Shown piece after piece: positions 1-7,237 of a stretch of DNA of 15,947 nt; the first letter of the stretch is position 1; the number at the start of each line of letters is the position of its first letter. The notes beneath the pieces were generated by a model. That model saw only the letters and a program-made list of their open reading frames with translations. It had not been told where the DNA came from and did not search any database. Where the stretch lies: positions 1-15,947 of the forward strand of contig JAEDHB010000030.1 in assembly GCA_016297265.1 (NCBI GenBank), given 5' to 3'. A program made the translations under genes and the position numbers. The DNA is from Butyrivibrio sp. (lineage in GTDB: Bacteria > Bacillota > Clostridia > Lachnospirales > Lachnospiraceae).

Positions 1-3000
1 AACATCCTGTGCATCTGCTGTAGTTCCTGCGCCATCGCCGGCTCCGTCATTTGCACCTGCTCCGTCATTGTTGCCTGCTCCGTCGTTGTTGCCTGCTCCG
101 TCATTGTCGCCTGCTCCATCGTTGTCGTTAAGTCCGGCGCCATTTGAAGGATTGCTCGTTTTATTGAGTGATTTTAACTTCTCATCTCTGATATTATCAA
201 AATCTGTATCTCCATCTGTCAATTCCTTGAAATCATCCTTGACAAGATTAAACTTATCTGCATCTGCTGCAATAAGTGCATTGAGTGCTGCAAGCTCTGC
301 TGCGCTAATCTTTGTAGCCTCATTGCTGTCAATCTCTTCGCCAAGTGCATCAACAGATTCTTCTGCCTTAGCTACATCCGCAAGCGCTTTCTCAGCTTTT
401 TTGATTGCATCTGAATAGTCAGCAGTTGCTTTAGCCTTCTTAAGAAGATCCTCTGCATCCTTCTCCTCACCATAGAGTTTGTCGAGGTCTTCAATAATTA
501 CATCAAGCTCTTTCTTCGCATCTTCTGCTGCTTTAACTTTCTCAGCAGCAAGTACTTTCTCGTCCTCAAGCTTTCCTGTGAGCTCAACAACTTTTTCATC
601 TGCGGCTTTCTTATTCTTTACTGCTTCCTCGTATGCATCCTTGCTGCGTTTTCCTCCGTCAAGGAATTCTCTGAAATCCGCATCGCCGAATTCATAGAAG
701 CAGTCCTCGTTTGCAAAGTATTTGTCATTGTGATATACCTTCTTGGTTACTGCAGGAATTTCATCAACATATTCAAGCACTGCTGCACTCTGAAGTTCCT
801 TCTTGATAATGACATTCTTCTCTACCTTGACATTCTTTTTATCATAAGTTGCAGTGTAACCATATTTTGTATCGGTAAGTTTATTACTGTTCTGTTTCTC
901 GCTCTTGATTGCATATCCGATTGAGAAATCCGCATTCTTGGTCCATCCCATTTTGGAGAGGATTTCTGTCTTACGCTGTGCTTCTCTGGCACTGTCTCCA
1001 AGCATTGATTTAGTTGAAATGAGAGCATTATCTTTTGCCTCACCCGCTGTTTCGCCCTTACCCTCGGCAGTTACTGTTTTACCGTCGCTTACAACTACGT
1101 CAGCTGTTCTAAGATTCCAGTTGAGGGATTCAAAATCAACATCAACCTTACCTTCTGCTAAAAGCTTAGTCTGAATTGCTTTCTGGATTTTATTCTTGTT
1201 GAAAATATCAGTGATATCATTCCAAGCTGAATATTTCACTTCTTCCTTGATTCTTGAATACTCCACAGTGAGTGTTCCTGAGGTGTAAGTATATTCATCA
1301 TTGAAAAGAAAAATGTCCTTGGTTTTCTTTGCATTTGCATTCTCGCAGGTAATCTTGACATCATCGCAGTAATCTGAAAGTCTGTCTTCAAAATCATCAA
1401 TAATATCAGTATAGTCTTTCCATTTGTCGGAACGCTTAACAACATATCCATTAAGGTCAACAGTCAGTTTATATTTTGCAGTGTATGATACGCTGACATT
1501 TGATGTATACTCTTTGGTCTCCGAATAACTTACATCAAGATTCTTATCACCATCGGAAAGCTTGCTCTCGGCATCAGCCTTAGCTTCTTCCTTCGTATCA
1601 AATACATTGCCCTCTGATTCTATTGATTCATTGCTGAAGGTTGTGGTTGAAACTGTACCTGTGGTAACAGCAGTCTTACCGTCAGCACTATACTCATAAG
1701 ATACCTTTTCATCAGTAATTTCCTGATTGTCGGCCTTGTCATATGAGAAAGTGGTTGATTTGTCTGATAACAGGTAGTAGCTCTTGCCGTCTTTCACATA
1801 TATTGCTCCGTCAGCAAGTGCCTTATTATACTGCTCCTCGCTAAGTTCAATCCTGGTGTTTTCTCCGACTGTAACATATTTTGCAGGAACTGCAGGTGTT
1901 ACAACCTCATCATATTCTGTCTTTTCGAAAATAACGAGTTCACGTGTTGTTTTATTAACTACATAATTGTAGAAATACTCTTTTCCGTCAATTTTGAATA
2001 CATAATAATTCAGCTCATCCTTAGGGAATTTTACAAAGCTCTTTGTATATTCAATCTTGCTGTCCTTTGCAGGCTTAATAATATATGGAACATAATAGTT
2101 CTTAAATATTGCAAAAAAGAGTTTGTCACATTTGTCATAATCAATCTTGTTGGCATCCTTAACAGCCTGTTCCTTCTCAAGGATGTCAAGTGCGATTGCA
2201 TTGGCATTCATCTTTGCCTTTGCTGCTTCAACTGCCTCTGCTGCATCTTCTGCTGCGGCCTCTGCATCGTCAAGATCTTTCTCTGCCTGTTTAACTGCCT
2301 CTGCCTGTTTGTTGGAAGCTTCAACAGCATCATCCCAAGCCTTGTCAGCTGCTTCTTTAGCTGCTTCTTTTGCCTTAATCTTTGCCTGAACCTCGGCAAG
2401 TTTTTCTTCGTATGATTTGATGAGTGCATCCCTGTCAGTCTGAGCTGCTTTAAGAGCCTCAATCAATGCTTCAACATTGTCTGCTGCAACAGTCAGGGCA
2501 TCGAGAGCGTCATCGATTTTTGTCTTGGCTACTTCAAGCTCTTCGAGATATCTTGCATCTGACTCAGTTGCTGTCTCAATTATTGAACTGTATTTTGCCA
2601 CTAATGCATCATAATTCACTCCGGCTTCAGCCATCTCGCCTTTAGCCAGATTAATTGCAGCTACAAGAGCAGCATATGCATCCTCTGCCTCTTTGACAGT
2701 CTTTGCATTCTTGAGTGAATCAAGATTAGTATTGATTGCATCCTTAAGTGCAGTATTAATTGCATCTGATTTGTTGACAAGGTCAACAACCTCTGTCTCT
2801 GTATCAGCTGCTGCGTCCATATTGTCAGCAACAGTATCTGCAAAATCCTGCGCATTCCCGATATTATCGGAAACATCCCCCAGTGAAATCTCGCCCTGCT
2901 CTGTCAAAGTCGCCTTTGCCTTTGCAACATTTTCAGCAACGTCGTCAAGCACTTCCACTGCATTGATTGCAGCCTCAATTGATGCAACTGCATCATCAAC

Positions 3001-3195
3001 TGAATTGTTGGCATCAGCAACAGTTGATTCCTGCGCTACGGATGACTTCAATTCCTCCTGAACATCGGAAACGCCTGAGCCGCTTCCCTCTGTTCCATCT
3101 GCCATAACATTGAATGGAAGCATGGTTGCCACGGTCACAGCCGAAGCACTTACTGTAAATGTTTTTGCAAGTCCCTTTTTGATTTCTTTCTTCAT
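1..3195 (-). CDS. Very large secreted coiled-coil/repeat surface protein (N-terminal part, truncated by window edge)
   Basis: One frame stays open from the ATG at 3195-3193 to base 1 (1065 codons, no stop), so the C-terminus lies outside the window. A GGAGGA box (3201-3206) sits just upstream of the start. Residues 1-32 look like a signal peptide: Lys-rich start, hydrophobic stretch, likely cleavage after VMA. Residues about 45-365 are rich in Ala, Lys, Glu and Asp in a helical, coiled-coil-like pattern. About 366-845 is less biased, rich in Tyr, Thr and Val, and probably beta-structured. About 847-1008 is a second helical block. From about 1018 a Gly/Asn/Asp hexapeptide repeat begins, typical of a linker near a wall-spanning or anchoring end. 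I recognise no named domain. A surface adhesin or structural protein is likely, but the function is unknown. A wall anchor would have to lie beyond the left edge. Confidence 0.88.
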   Translation of the reverse strand, partial: MKKEIKKGLAKTFTVSASAVTVATMLPFNVMADGTEGSGSGVSDVQEELKSSVAQESTVADANNSVDDAVASIEAAINAVEVLDDVAENVAKAKATLTEQGEISLGDVSDNIGNAQDFADTVADNMDAAADTETEVVDLVNKSDAINTALKDAINTNLDSLKNAKTVKEAEDAYAALVAAINLAKGEMAEAGVNYDALVAKYSSIIETATESDARYLEELEVAKTKIDDALDALTVAADNVEALIEALKAAQTDRDALIKSYEEKLAEVQAKIKAKEAAKEAADKAWDDAVEASNKQAEAVKQAEKDLDDAEAAAEDAAEAVEAAKAKMNANAIALDILEKEQAVKDANKIDYDKCDKLFFAIFKNYYVPYIIKPAKDSKIEYTKSFVKFPKDELNYYVFKIDGKEYFYNYVVNKTTRELVIFEKTEYDEVVTPAVPAKYVTVGENTRIELSEEQYNKALADGAIYVKDGKSYYLLSDKSTTFSYDKADNQEITDEKVSYEYSADGKTAVTTGTVSTTTFSNESIESEGNVFDTKEEAKADAESKLSDGDKNLDVSYSETKEYTSNVSVSYTAKYKLTVDLNGYVVKRSDKWKDYTDIIDDFEDRLSDYCDDVKITCENANAKKTKDIFLFNDEYTYTSGTLTVEYSRIKEEVKYSAWNDITDIFNKNKIQKAIQTKLLAEGKVDVDFESLNWNLRTADVVVSDGKTVTAEGKGETAGEAKDNALISTKSMLGDSAREAQRKTEILSKMGWTKNADFSIGYAIKSEKQNSNKLTDTKYGYTATYDKKNVKVEKNVIIKKELQSAAVLEYVDEIPAVTKKVYHNDKYFANEDCFYEFGDADFREFLDGGKRSKDAYEEAVKNKKAADEKVVELTGKLEDEKVLAAEKVKAAEDAKKELDVIIEDLDKLYGEEKDAEDLLKKAKATADYSDAIKKAEKALADVAKAEESVDALGEEIDSNEATKISAAELAALNALIAADADKFNLVKDDFKELTDGDTDFDNIRDEKLKSLNKTSNPSNGAGLNDNDGAGDNDGAGNNDGAGNNDGAGANDGAGDGAGTTADAQDV
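25..132 (-). repeat. 18-bp tandem repeat coding AGNNDG-type hexapeptides
   Basis: Four well-matched 18-bp units (43-60, 61-78, 79-96, 97-114) are flanked by degenerate units at 25-42 and 115-132. The plus-strand consensus is TCCGTCATTGTTGCCTGC. On the coding strand each unit encodes Ala-Gly-Asn-Asn-Asp-Gly with Asn/Asp/Ala variation. Because units are multiples of three, copy-number change would alter linker length without shifting the frame. Confidence 0.85.
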
Positions 3196-3244
3196 TATTT
3201 TCCTCCTCACCTAAATAGAATGTACATAATTTTATTCATTCTAA

Positions 3245-3276
3245 ATTATACTATTTCAAGTATCGGCATTTGTCAA
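3245..3276 (-). promoter_or_regulatory. Probable sigma-A-type promoter of the large surface protein gene
   Basis: Read on the minus strand there is a perfect TTGACA (3276-3271). A TAGTAT box follows after 17 nt and an overlapping TATAAT (3250-3245) after 20 nt. The region is 50-80 bp upstream of the start codon. The choice of -10 element is uncertain. Confidence 0.55.
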
Positions 3277-3302
3277 CATAAATTCAACCAAAATGTGGAT
3301 AA

Positions 3303-3339
3303 TATTGTTTTTTTCAAATACAATCTAAAAAAAACAATA
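3303..3339. repeat. AT-rich 12-bp perfect inverted repeat in the divergent intergenic region
   Basis: TATTGTTTTTTT (3303-3314) is the exact reverse complement of AAAAAAACAATA (3328-3339), with a 13-nt spacer. It lies between the divergent surface-protein and transglutaminase genes, behind both likely promoters. It could be an A-tract/UP-like element, a binding site or a weak hairpin. The symmetry is certain; the function is not. Confidence 0.5.
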
Positions 3340-3425
3340 ATTCTATACAAATATACTTTAATCCGAATAGAATTTACCTATTTATAATAAGTATCTCACC
3401 ACTTTATTTTTGTCCTCTTCTGATG

Positions 3426-3431
3426 TATAAT
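3426..3431 (+). promoter_or_regulatory. Candidate -10 box of the pilus-like operon
   Basis: A perfect TATAAT lies 38 bp upstream of the start at 3470. At 17-nt spacing the -35 position reads TTTATT (3403-3408), which is weak. If this is the promoter it may need an activator or another sigma factor. Confidence 0.4.
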
Positions 3432-3469
3432 TAGTTAGGTTTTATTATTTTGAAAATAAGGAGTATCTT

Positions 3470-4429
3470 ATGTCACATCGACGAAAGTATATTCTCCGGT
3501 GTATAAAATTATTACCGCTTTTTGCCGTGTTATTTTTCACAGGTTGCAAAAACAGCGGCAATTCTCCTTCAACCTCTGCCCCGGTGGAGGTGAATAAGGC
3601 TTCCTCTACCCGAATGAAGGATAAATATGGAAGTCTTCCCGTTACATCCGCCCCCGGGACCAGTACGCTTGGCAATGATCGGGTATCGATTGATGTATCC
3701 AACGTGTCCGAAGGTTATTTTTACATACACTATCAGGGAGATAATCCTAAGGTTAAGATGCAGCTTACCGGTCCTGACAGCATAACCTATACCTACAATA
3801 TTAATAGTGAGCCGGCCTGCATAGCAGTAACTGCAGGCAGTGGCAGTTATCAGGTGCGTGTCTTTGAACACATAAGCGGCAAGAATTATTCCGTAGCTTT
3901 TTCCGACAACTTTGATGTATCGGTTACGGATGAGCTCAAGCCATACCTGTATCCGAATATGTATGTTAACTATTCCGGAACATCAAAGGCTGTATCCATT
4001 GCCAATGACCTGGCTGCCTCAGCAAACAGCGATTTGGAAACTGTTGCTTCCGTATATCATTATGTTGCTGACAATATCGCCTATGACGAGGCTAAGGCAT
4101 CAAATGTCGAATCGAATTATCTGCCGGATATCGACAAGGTTCTGCAGGCCGGCAAGGGAATATGCTTTGACTACGCCGCCCTCATGGCAGCAATGCTTAG
4201 AAGTCAGGGAATTCCGACCCGCCTGGAAATCGGTTATTCCAAGGATGCCTACCATGCATGGGTTAGTGTTTACATAGAAGATATAGGCTGGATTGACAGT
4301 ATCATCAAATTTGACGGTAATAAATGGACTTTGATGGACCCGACACTTGCGGCAAATGCCAACAGTTCATCAAAAGTGAAGGAATATATTGGTGACGGTT
4401 CAAATTACCGTACCATGTACTCGTATTAG
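3470..4429 (+). CDS. Transglutaminase-like (cysteine protease fold) lipoprotein
   Basis: This 319-residue protein has AAGGAG at 3458-3463, 6 nt before the ATG. Residues 1-25 are a basic then hydrophobic signal ending FFTG before Cys26. That is lipobox-like with Phe at -3 in place of the usual Leu, so it is probably a membrane-anchored extracellular lipoprotein. Residues about 27-70 form a Ser/Pro/Thr-rich linker, and about 70-150 look like a beta-sandwich. The C-terminal part is a transglutaminase-core domain with the expected triad: Cys232 (GICFDYA), His262 (YHAWV) and Asp290 (MDPT). Family members include transamidases and peptidases, so the substrate cannot be told. The stop is 16 bp before the next start, which itself has a strong ribosome site, so it probably heads the operon. 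It could instead be an independent wall-active enzyme sharing the promoter. Confidence 0.85.
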   Translation: MSHRRKYILRCIKLLPLFAVLFFTGCKNSGNSPSTSAPVEVNKASSTRMKDKYGSLPVTSAPGTSTLGNDRVSIDVSNVSEGYFYIHYQGDNPKVKMQLTGPDSITYTYNINSEPACIAVTAGSGSYQVRVFEHISGKNYSVAFSDNFDVSVTDELKPYLYPNMYVNYSGTSKAVSIANDLAASANSDLETVASVYHYVADNIAYDEAKASNVESNYLPDIDKVLQAGKGICFDYAALMAAMLRSQGIPTRLEIGYSKDAYHAWVSVYIEDIGWIDSIIKFDGNKWTLMDPTLAANANSSSKVKEYIGDGSNYRTMYSY

Positions 4430-4445
4430 TAAGGAGGCTATTATA

Positions 4446-5504
4446 ATGAAGAAAAAAATGTTGTCAAATAAAGAACTTTCCATGTTCTGTGACCATATGT
4501 CAATGGCTCTCAAGGCAGGTATGACCCCTGCAACGGGAATCGATCTGATGTTAAGCGATGTGGAATCGGAGGCAGGCAGAAAAATCCTTGAACCCATCGC
4601 ACAAAAATGTAACGAAGGTTATTCTTTTTCAGAAGCAATCAATGCTTCAGGTGTTTTTCCGCATTACGCCTGCCACATGATAGAAATAGGCAATGCCTCA
4701 GGAAAGCTAGAAGAGGTGATGGATTCACTGGTTTTCCATTATGAAAGGGAAGAAGCCATCGCCGAGAGCATCAAAAGCGCGGTTACATATCCCTTCCTTA
4801 TCATATCAATGATGATTGCCGTAATCATTGTTCTTATCGTTAAGGTCGTTCCAATATTCGATAAAGTATTCAAACAGCTGGGTTCGGAGATGTCCGGTGT
4901 ATCCAAAAGCCTTCTCAACATCGGCAACACCATGACAAAATACTCCGTGGTATTCATTGTGATTTTTGCATTGCTTGCAATATTGTTTGTATTATTTACA
5001 AAGACCTCCGTGGGTAAAAAAGCATTTGCGCGCCTTGCCTCCGGTTTTGTGCTTACGCGCAAATTCTACGACCGAGTAGCCGCCGGCCGCTTCGCTTCAG
5101 GTATGGCAATGACAATCGCTGCCGGCCTTGATACGGACGAGAGTCTGGAGCTTGTCGAGAAACTTGTGGATAACAAGCATATGAGCAGCAAAATCAACAA
5201 GGCCCGCGAGCTCATGGCAGGTGATGCGGAGAATGCACCATTAAGCTTTGCCAATGCGCTTTCCCGATCCATGATATTTTCAAATATGTATTCAAAAATG
5301 ATAAGTATCGGTGTATCCACAGGTTCCGTTGATTCTGTTTTGAAAAAAATAGCAACAAGCTGCGATGATGAGATTGAAAAAAGCATGAATCACACGATTT
5401 CCATACTTGAGCCAACGCTTGTAATTATTCTTTCAGCAATTGTATGTCTGATTCTGCTTTCCGTAATAATGCCTTTACTTGGCATCATGTCAGGAATCAG
5501 CTAA
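4446..5504 (+). CDS. pilC: PilC/GspF-family inner-membrane platform protein
   Basis: The start at 4446 is chosen because AAGGAGG (4431-4437) lies 8 nt upstream. The open frame extends further but would overlap the previous gene without such a site. The 352-residue protein has two T2SS F repeats (about 10-135 and 210-345). Conserved-looking elements are GNASGKLEEVM (82-92) in the first and STGSVDSVLKK (291-301) in the second. Membrane segments lie at about 113-137, 167-185 and 322-345. PilC/GspF/ComGB proteins sit in the cytoplasmic membrane and couple the hexameric ATPase to pilus or pseudopilus assembly. The length is close to Gram-positive ComGB and shorter than Gram-negative PilC of about 400 residues, which has a longer N-terminal cytoplasmic part. 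The stop TAA runs into the ribosome site of the next gene. Confidence 0.92.
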   Translation: MKKKMLSNKELSMFCDHMSMALKAGMTPATGIDLMLSDVESEAGRKILEPIAQKCNEGYSFSEAINASGVFPHYACHMIEIGNASGKLEEVMDSLVFHYEREEAIAESIKSAVTYPFLIISMMIAVIIVLIVKVVPIFDKVFKQLGSEMSGVSKSLLNIGNTMTKYSVVFIVIFALLAILFVLFTKTSVGKKAFARLASGFVLTRKFYDRVAAGRFASGMAMTIAAGLDTDESLELVEKLVDNKHMSSKINKARELMAGDAENAPLSFANALSRSMIFSNMYSKMISIGVSTGSVDSVLKKIATSCDDEIEKSMNHTISILEPTLVIILSAIVCLILLSVIMPLLGIMSGIS

Positions 5505-5517
5505 AGGAGGGGATATT

Positions 5518-5844
5518 ATGAACAGATTTGCTCCCGTACGCAAACGCCTGATGGCAGTCAGAAAATTTCCGATTGCACCCGTTATTTTTATTCTGATTAT
5601 GGGAGCCTTCATCTACGGCGTTTCAACCGTTTCCAAAAGCAAGGTGATGAACGAAAAAGAGCTTCTTGAAGACGCCCTGCAAAGAGATATCGTGCACTGC
5701 TATGCAGTCGAGGGCATGTATCCGCCTTCAATCCGGTATATCGAGGAACACTATGGCCTAATATATGACAAGGAAAAATTCATTATCAATTACGTCAATG
5801 AAGGTGATAATATTGCCCCTTCCGTCATTATCATAGAGAGGTAG
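5518..5844 (+). CDS. Small single-pass membrane protein of the pilus-like operon, pseudopilin-like layout
   Basis: The start at 5518 has AAAGGAGGGG immediately before it, overlapping the pilC stop. An in-frame ATG at 5479 inside pilC lacks such a site. The 108 residues comprise a basic N-terminus (1-16), one membrane helix (about 18-37) and a short extracytoplasmic domain. That domain has a helix followed by DIVHCYAVEGMYPPS (57-71), which recalls the helix-then-YP layout after the N-terminal helix of GspG-type pseudopilins. There is no prepilin peptidase motif: no Gly-Phe before the helix and no Glu at the +5 position. I do not recognise a named family. Its place between pilC and the other membrane proteins suggests a pilus-associated subunit. 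Confidence 0.75.
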   Translation: MNRFAPVRKRLMAVRKFPIAPVIFILIMGAFIYGVSTVSKSKVMNEKELLEDALQRDIVHCYAVEGMYPPSIRYIEEHYGLIYDKEKFIINYVNEGDNIAPSVIIIER

Positions 5845-5848
5845 CAGT

Positions 5849-6337
5849 ATGAAATTTACCAAACGCAACAAATCAACCATTGATACATTATTTTTGTTCG
5901 CTTTATTAGGGGTATTTCTTGTAAGTGTTCTCTTTGTCATACTCTTCGGCGCAAAAATATACAAAAAAACCAATGCCGTTGCCGACCGCAATTTTGATGT
6001 CCGAACTTCGGCAGCATATATCACTGAGAAAATACGAAAGGCAGGCAGTGACAATATCGCTGTTTCCCGGGACAACCGCCTGGAGATATACGAGACTGCA
6101 GGGGACAGCACCTACATCACCTACCTGTATTTTGACGAGAATAAAATAAAAGAAGTTACCATGCTTGATAGTGATGCTTTTTCGCCGGATTACGGCACTG
6201 CAATAATTTCAGCAGAGGACTTTACTGTCAACAAAGTCGGAAAAGATCTTATCAAATTTTCCATAACCACGGCGGATGATACGGAGACTGTTTTCTATGT
6301 ATCAGCATCCGGAAAAGGAGGTAGCGGCAATGAATAA
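5849..6337 (+). CDS. DUF4860-like single-pass membrane protein
   Basis: The 162-residue protein starts 4 bp after the previous stop, with a GAGAGG-like ribosome site at 5836-5841. A basic start is followed by a membrane helix (about 12-35). The sequence continues GAKIYKKTN and RTSAAYITEKIRKAG, then a small beta-rich extracytoplasmic domain ending in a Gly/Ser tail. The helix, the R-T-x-x-A-Y-x-x-E-K-x-R pattern and the pilus-like context recall DUF4860 proteins of Clostridia. That assignment is from memory of the pattern and not a search. It has no Gly/Glu prepilin signature. The last 8 bases overlap the start of the next gene, which suggests translational coupling. It may be a minor pseudopilin-like or scaffold subunit. 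Confidence 0.75.
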   Translation: MKFTKRNKSTIDTLFLFALLGVFLVSVLFVILFGAKIYKKTNAVADRNFDVRTSAAYITEKIRKAGSDNIAVSRDNRLEIYETAGDSTYITYLYFDENKIKEVTMLDSDAFSPDYGTAIISAEDFTVNKVGKDLIKFSITTADDTETVFYVSASGKGGSGNE

Positions 6338-6779
6338 TAACCACTCCAGGACCTCTGTTTTCCTAATAGAATTTACAATATCCCTGCTGCTGTTTTCATT
6401 AGCGACGGCGGTATGTGTGCAGTTTTTTGTGAGAGCTCACCTCAAGAGTAAGGATTCGGAATACCTGACTCATGCCGTCATAGAGACACAGAATGTGGCA
6501 GAAATATTCAGAAGCAACAGCACCGGCAAAACAGATGAAACCATCGCAGCCCTGCAAAAACAGTATCCCGAGCTGGAAAAACAGGGGGCCCTCGAATTGA
6601 CAATTTACTACAACAGCAAATTTAAGCATTGTCCAAAATCTGACAAGCATTTTATGACAACAATTATTTTTTCCAGAGATAACGATTTTCTGTCAGCGGA
6701 TATCCGCTTTTGGGATACCGTGGACGACAAAGAAATTTATTCTCTTCCGATTAAACTATACATTGGAGGGCAGGAATAA
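6330..6779 (+). CDS. Prepilin-like minor pseudopilin
   Basis: The start at 6330 follows GGAGG (6317-6321) and overlaps the preceding gene by 8 bases. An upstream in-frame ATG at 6276 lies well inside that gene. The 149-residue product starts with a short polar leader, then SVFLIEFTISLLLFSLA (9-25). If prepilin peptidase cut after Ser9, Val10 would be +1 and Glu14 would be exactly +5, the hallmark Glu of type IV pilins. Ser at -1 in place of Gly and Val in place of Phe are unusual. A long amphipathic helix (about 30-62) and a beta-rich C-terminus follow, as in GspH/GspI-like subunits. It probably sits in the membrane until assembled into a short pseudopilus. The stop TAA shares one base with the next start. 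Confidence 0.72.
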   Translation: MNNNHSRTSVFLIEFTISLLLFSLATAVCVQFFVRAHLKSKDSEYLTHAVIETQNVAEIFRSNSTGKTDETIAALQKQYPELEKQGALELTIYYNSKFKHCPKSDKHFMTTIIFSRDNDFLSADIRFWDTVDDKEIYSLPIKLYIGGQE

Positions 6780-7234
6780 TGGCGAACAAGGATAATAAGA
6801 AAAAAAGAAAAAGCATCAATGTCGGCACCTCGCTGGTTCTTGTCACCTTTGTTATACTTTGTCTGGTGGCCTTTGCCGCATTGTCCTATTCTTCCTCGGA
6901 AGCGGACTTTCTCAAAACCAGTCAGACTGCACAACGAAACAGCGACTACTATACCGCACTCAACGCCGCACATGACAGTCATAAAACCTACTCGGACTAT
7001 TTTCGCAAAGCGGCTGCCGGTTCCAAAAACATTGATGAATATTATGACAAAATCAATAAAGAGTTTTCTGACACAGCAATTTCAATCACCAAAGATGGAA
7101 AGCGCATTTTGCTAAGCTATCTTACAAAGATTAATGACAGTTCTTCCCTGCAGACCACAATTTCGACCACCTGCAATAACGGGAAAGCATTCTTTGAGCT
7201 GATATCAGAAAAAACCGTGAATATGGAGGATTAG
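6779..7234 (+). CDS. Single-pass membrane protein, possible GspK/PilX-like minor pseudopilin
   Basis: The 151-residue protein overlaps the previous stop by one base and has GGAGG at 6765-6769. It begins with a very Lys-rich cytoplasmic leader (1-12), then NVGTSLVLVTFVILCL and a membrane helix (about 17-38). A helical extracytoplasmic segment with SSEADFLKTSQTAQRNSDYYTALNAA-type composition (shown in part) follows, then a small C-terminal domain with one Cys. A Gly (16) sits just before the helix, but +5 is Leu, not Glu. Loss of the +5 Glu is a known trait of the tip pseudopilin GspK, so a similar role is possible. I recognise no certain family. The last bases carry the ribosome site of the ATPase gene. 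Confidence 0.72.
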   Translation: MANKDNKKKRKSINVGTSLVLVTFVILCLVAFAALSYSSSEADFLKTSQTAQRNSDYYTALNAAHDSHKTYSDYFRKAAAGSKNIDEYYDKINKEFSDTAISITKDGKRILLSYLTKINDSSSLQTTISTTCNNGKAFFELISEKTVNMED

Positions 7235-7237
7235 AAT

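Noticed and set aside
25..132. CRISPR array or intergenic satellite
   Set aside because: Units are contiguous 18-mers without unique spacers and lie inside an open coding frame.
68..697. Ser/Ala-rich plus-strand open frames opposite the large surface protein
   Set aside because: They mirror the Ala/Lys/Asp-rich minus-strand coding sequence (Ala GCA/GCT codons read as Cys/Ser/Ala). The minus frame is uninterrupted for 1065 codons with a signal peptide and ribosome site.
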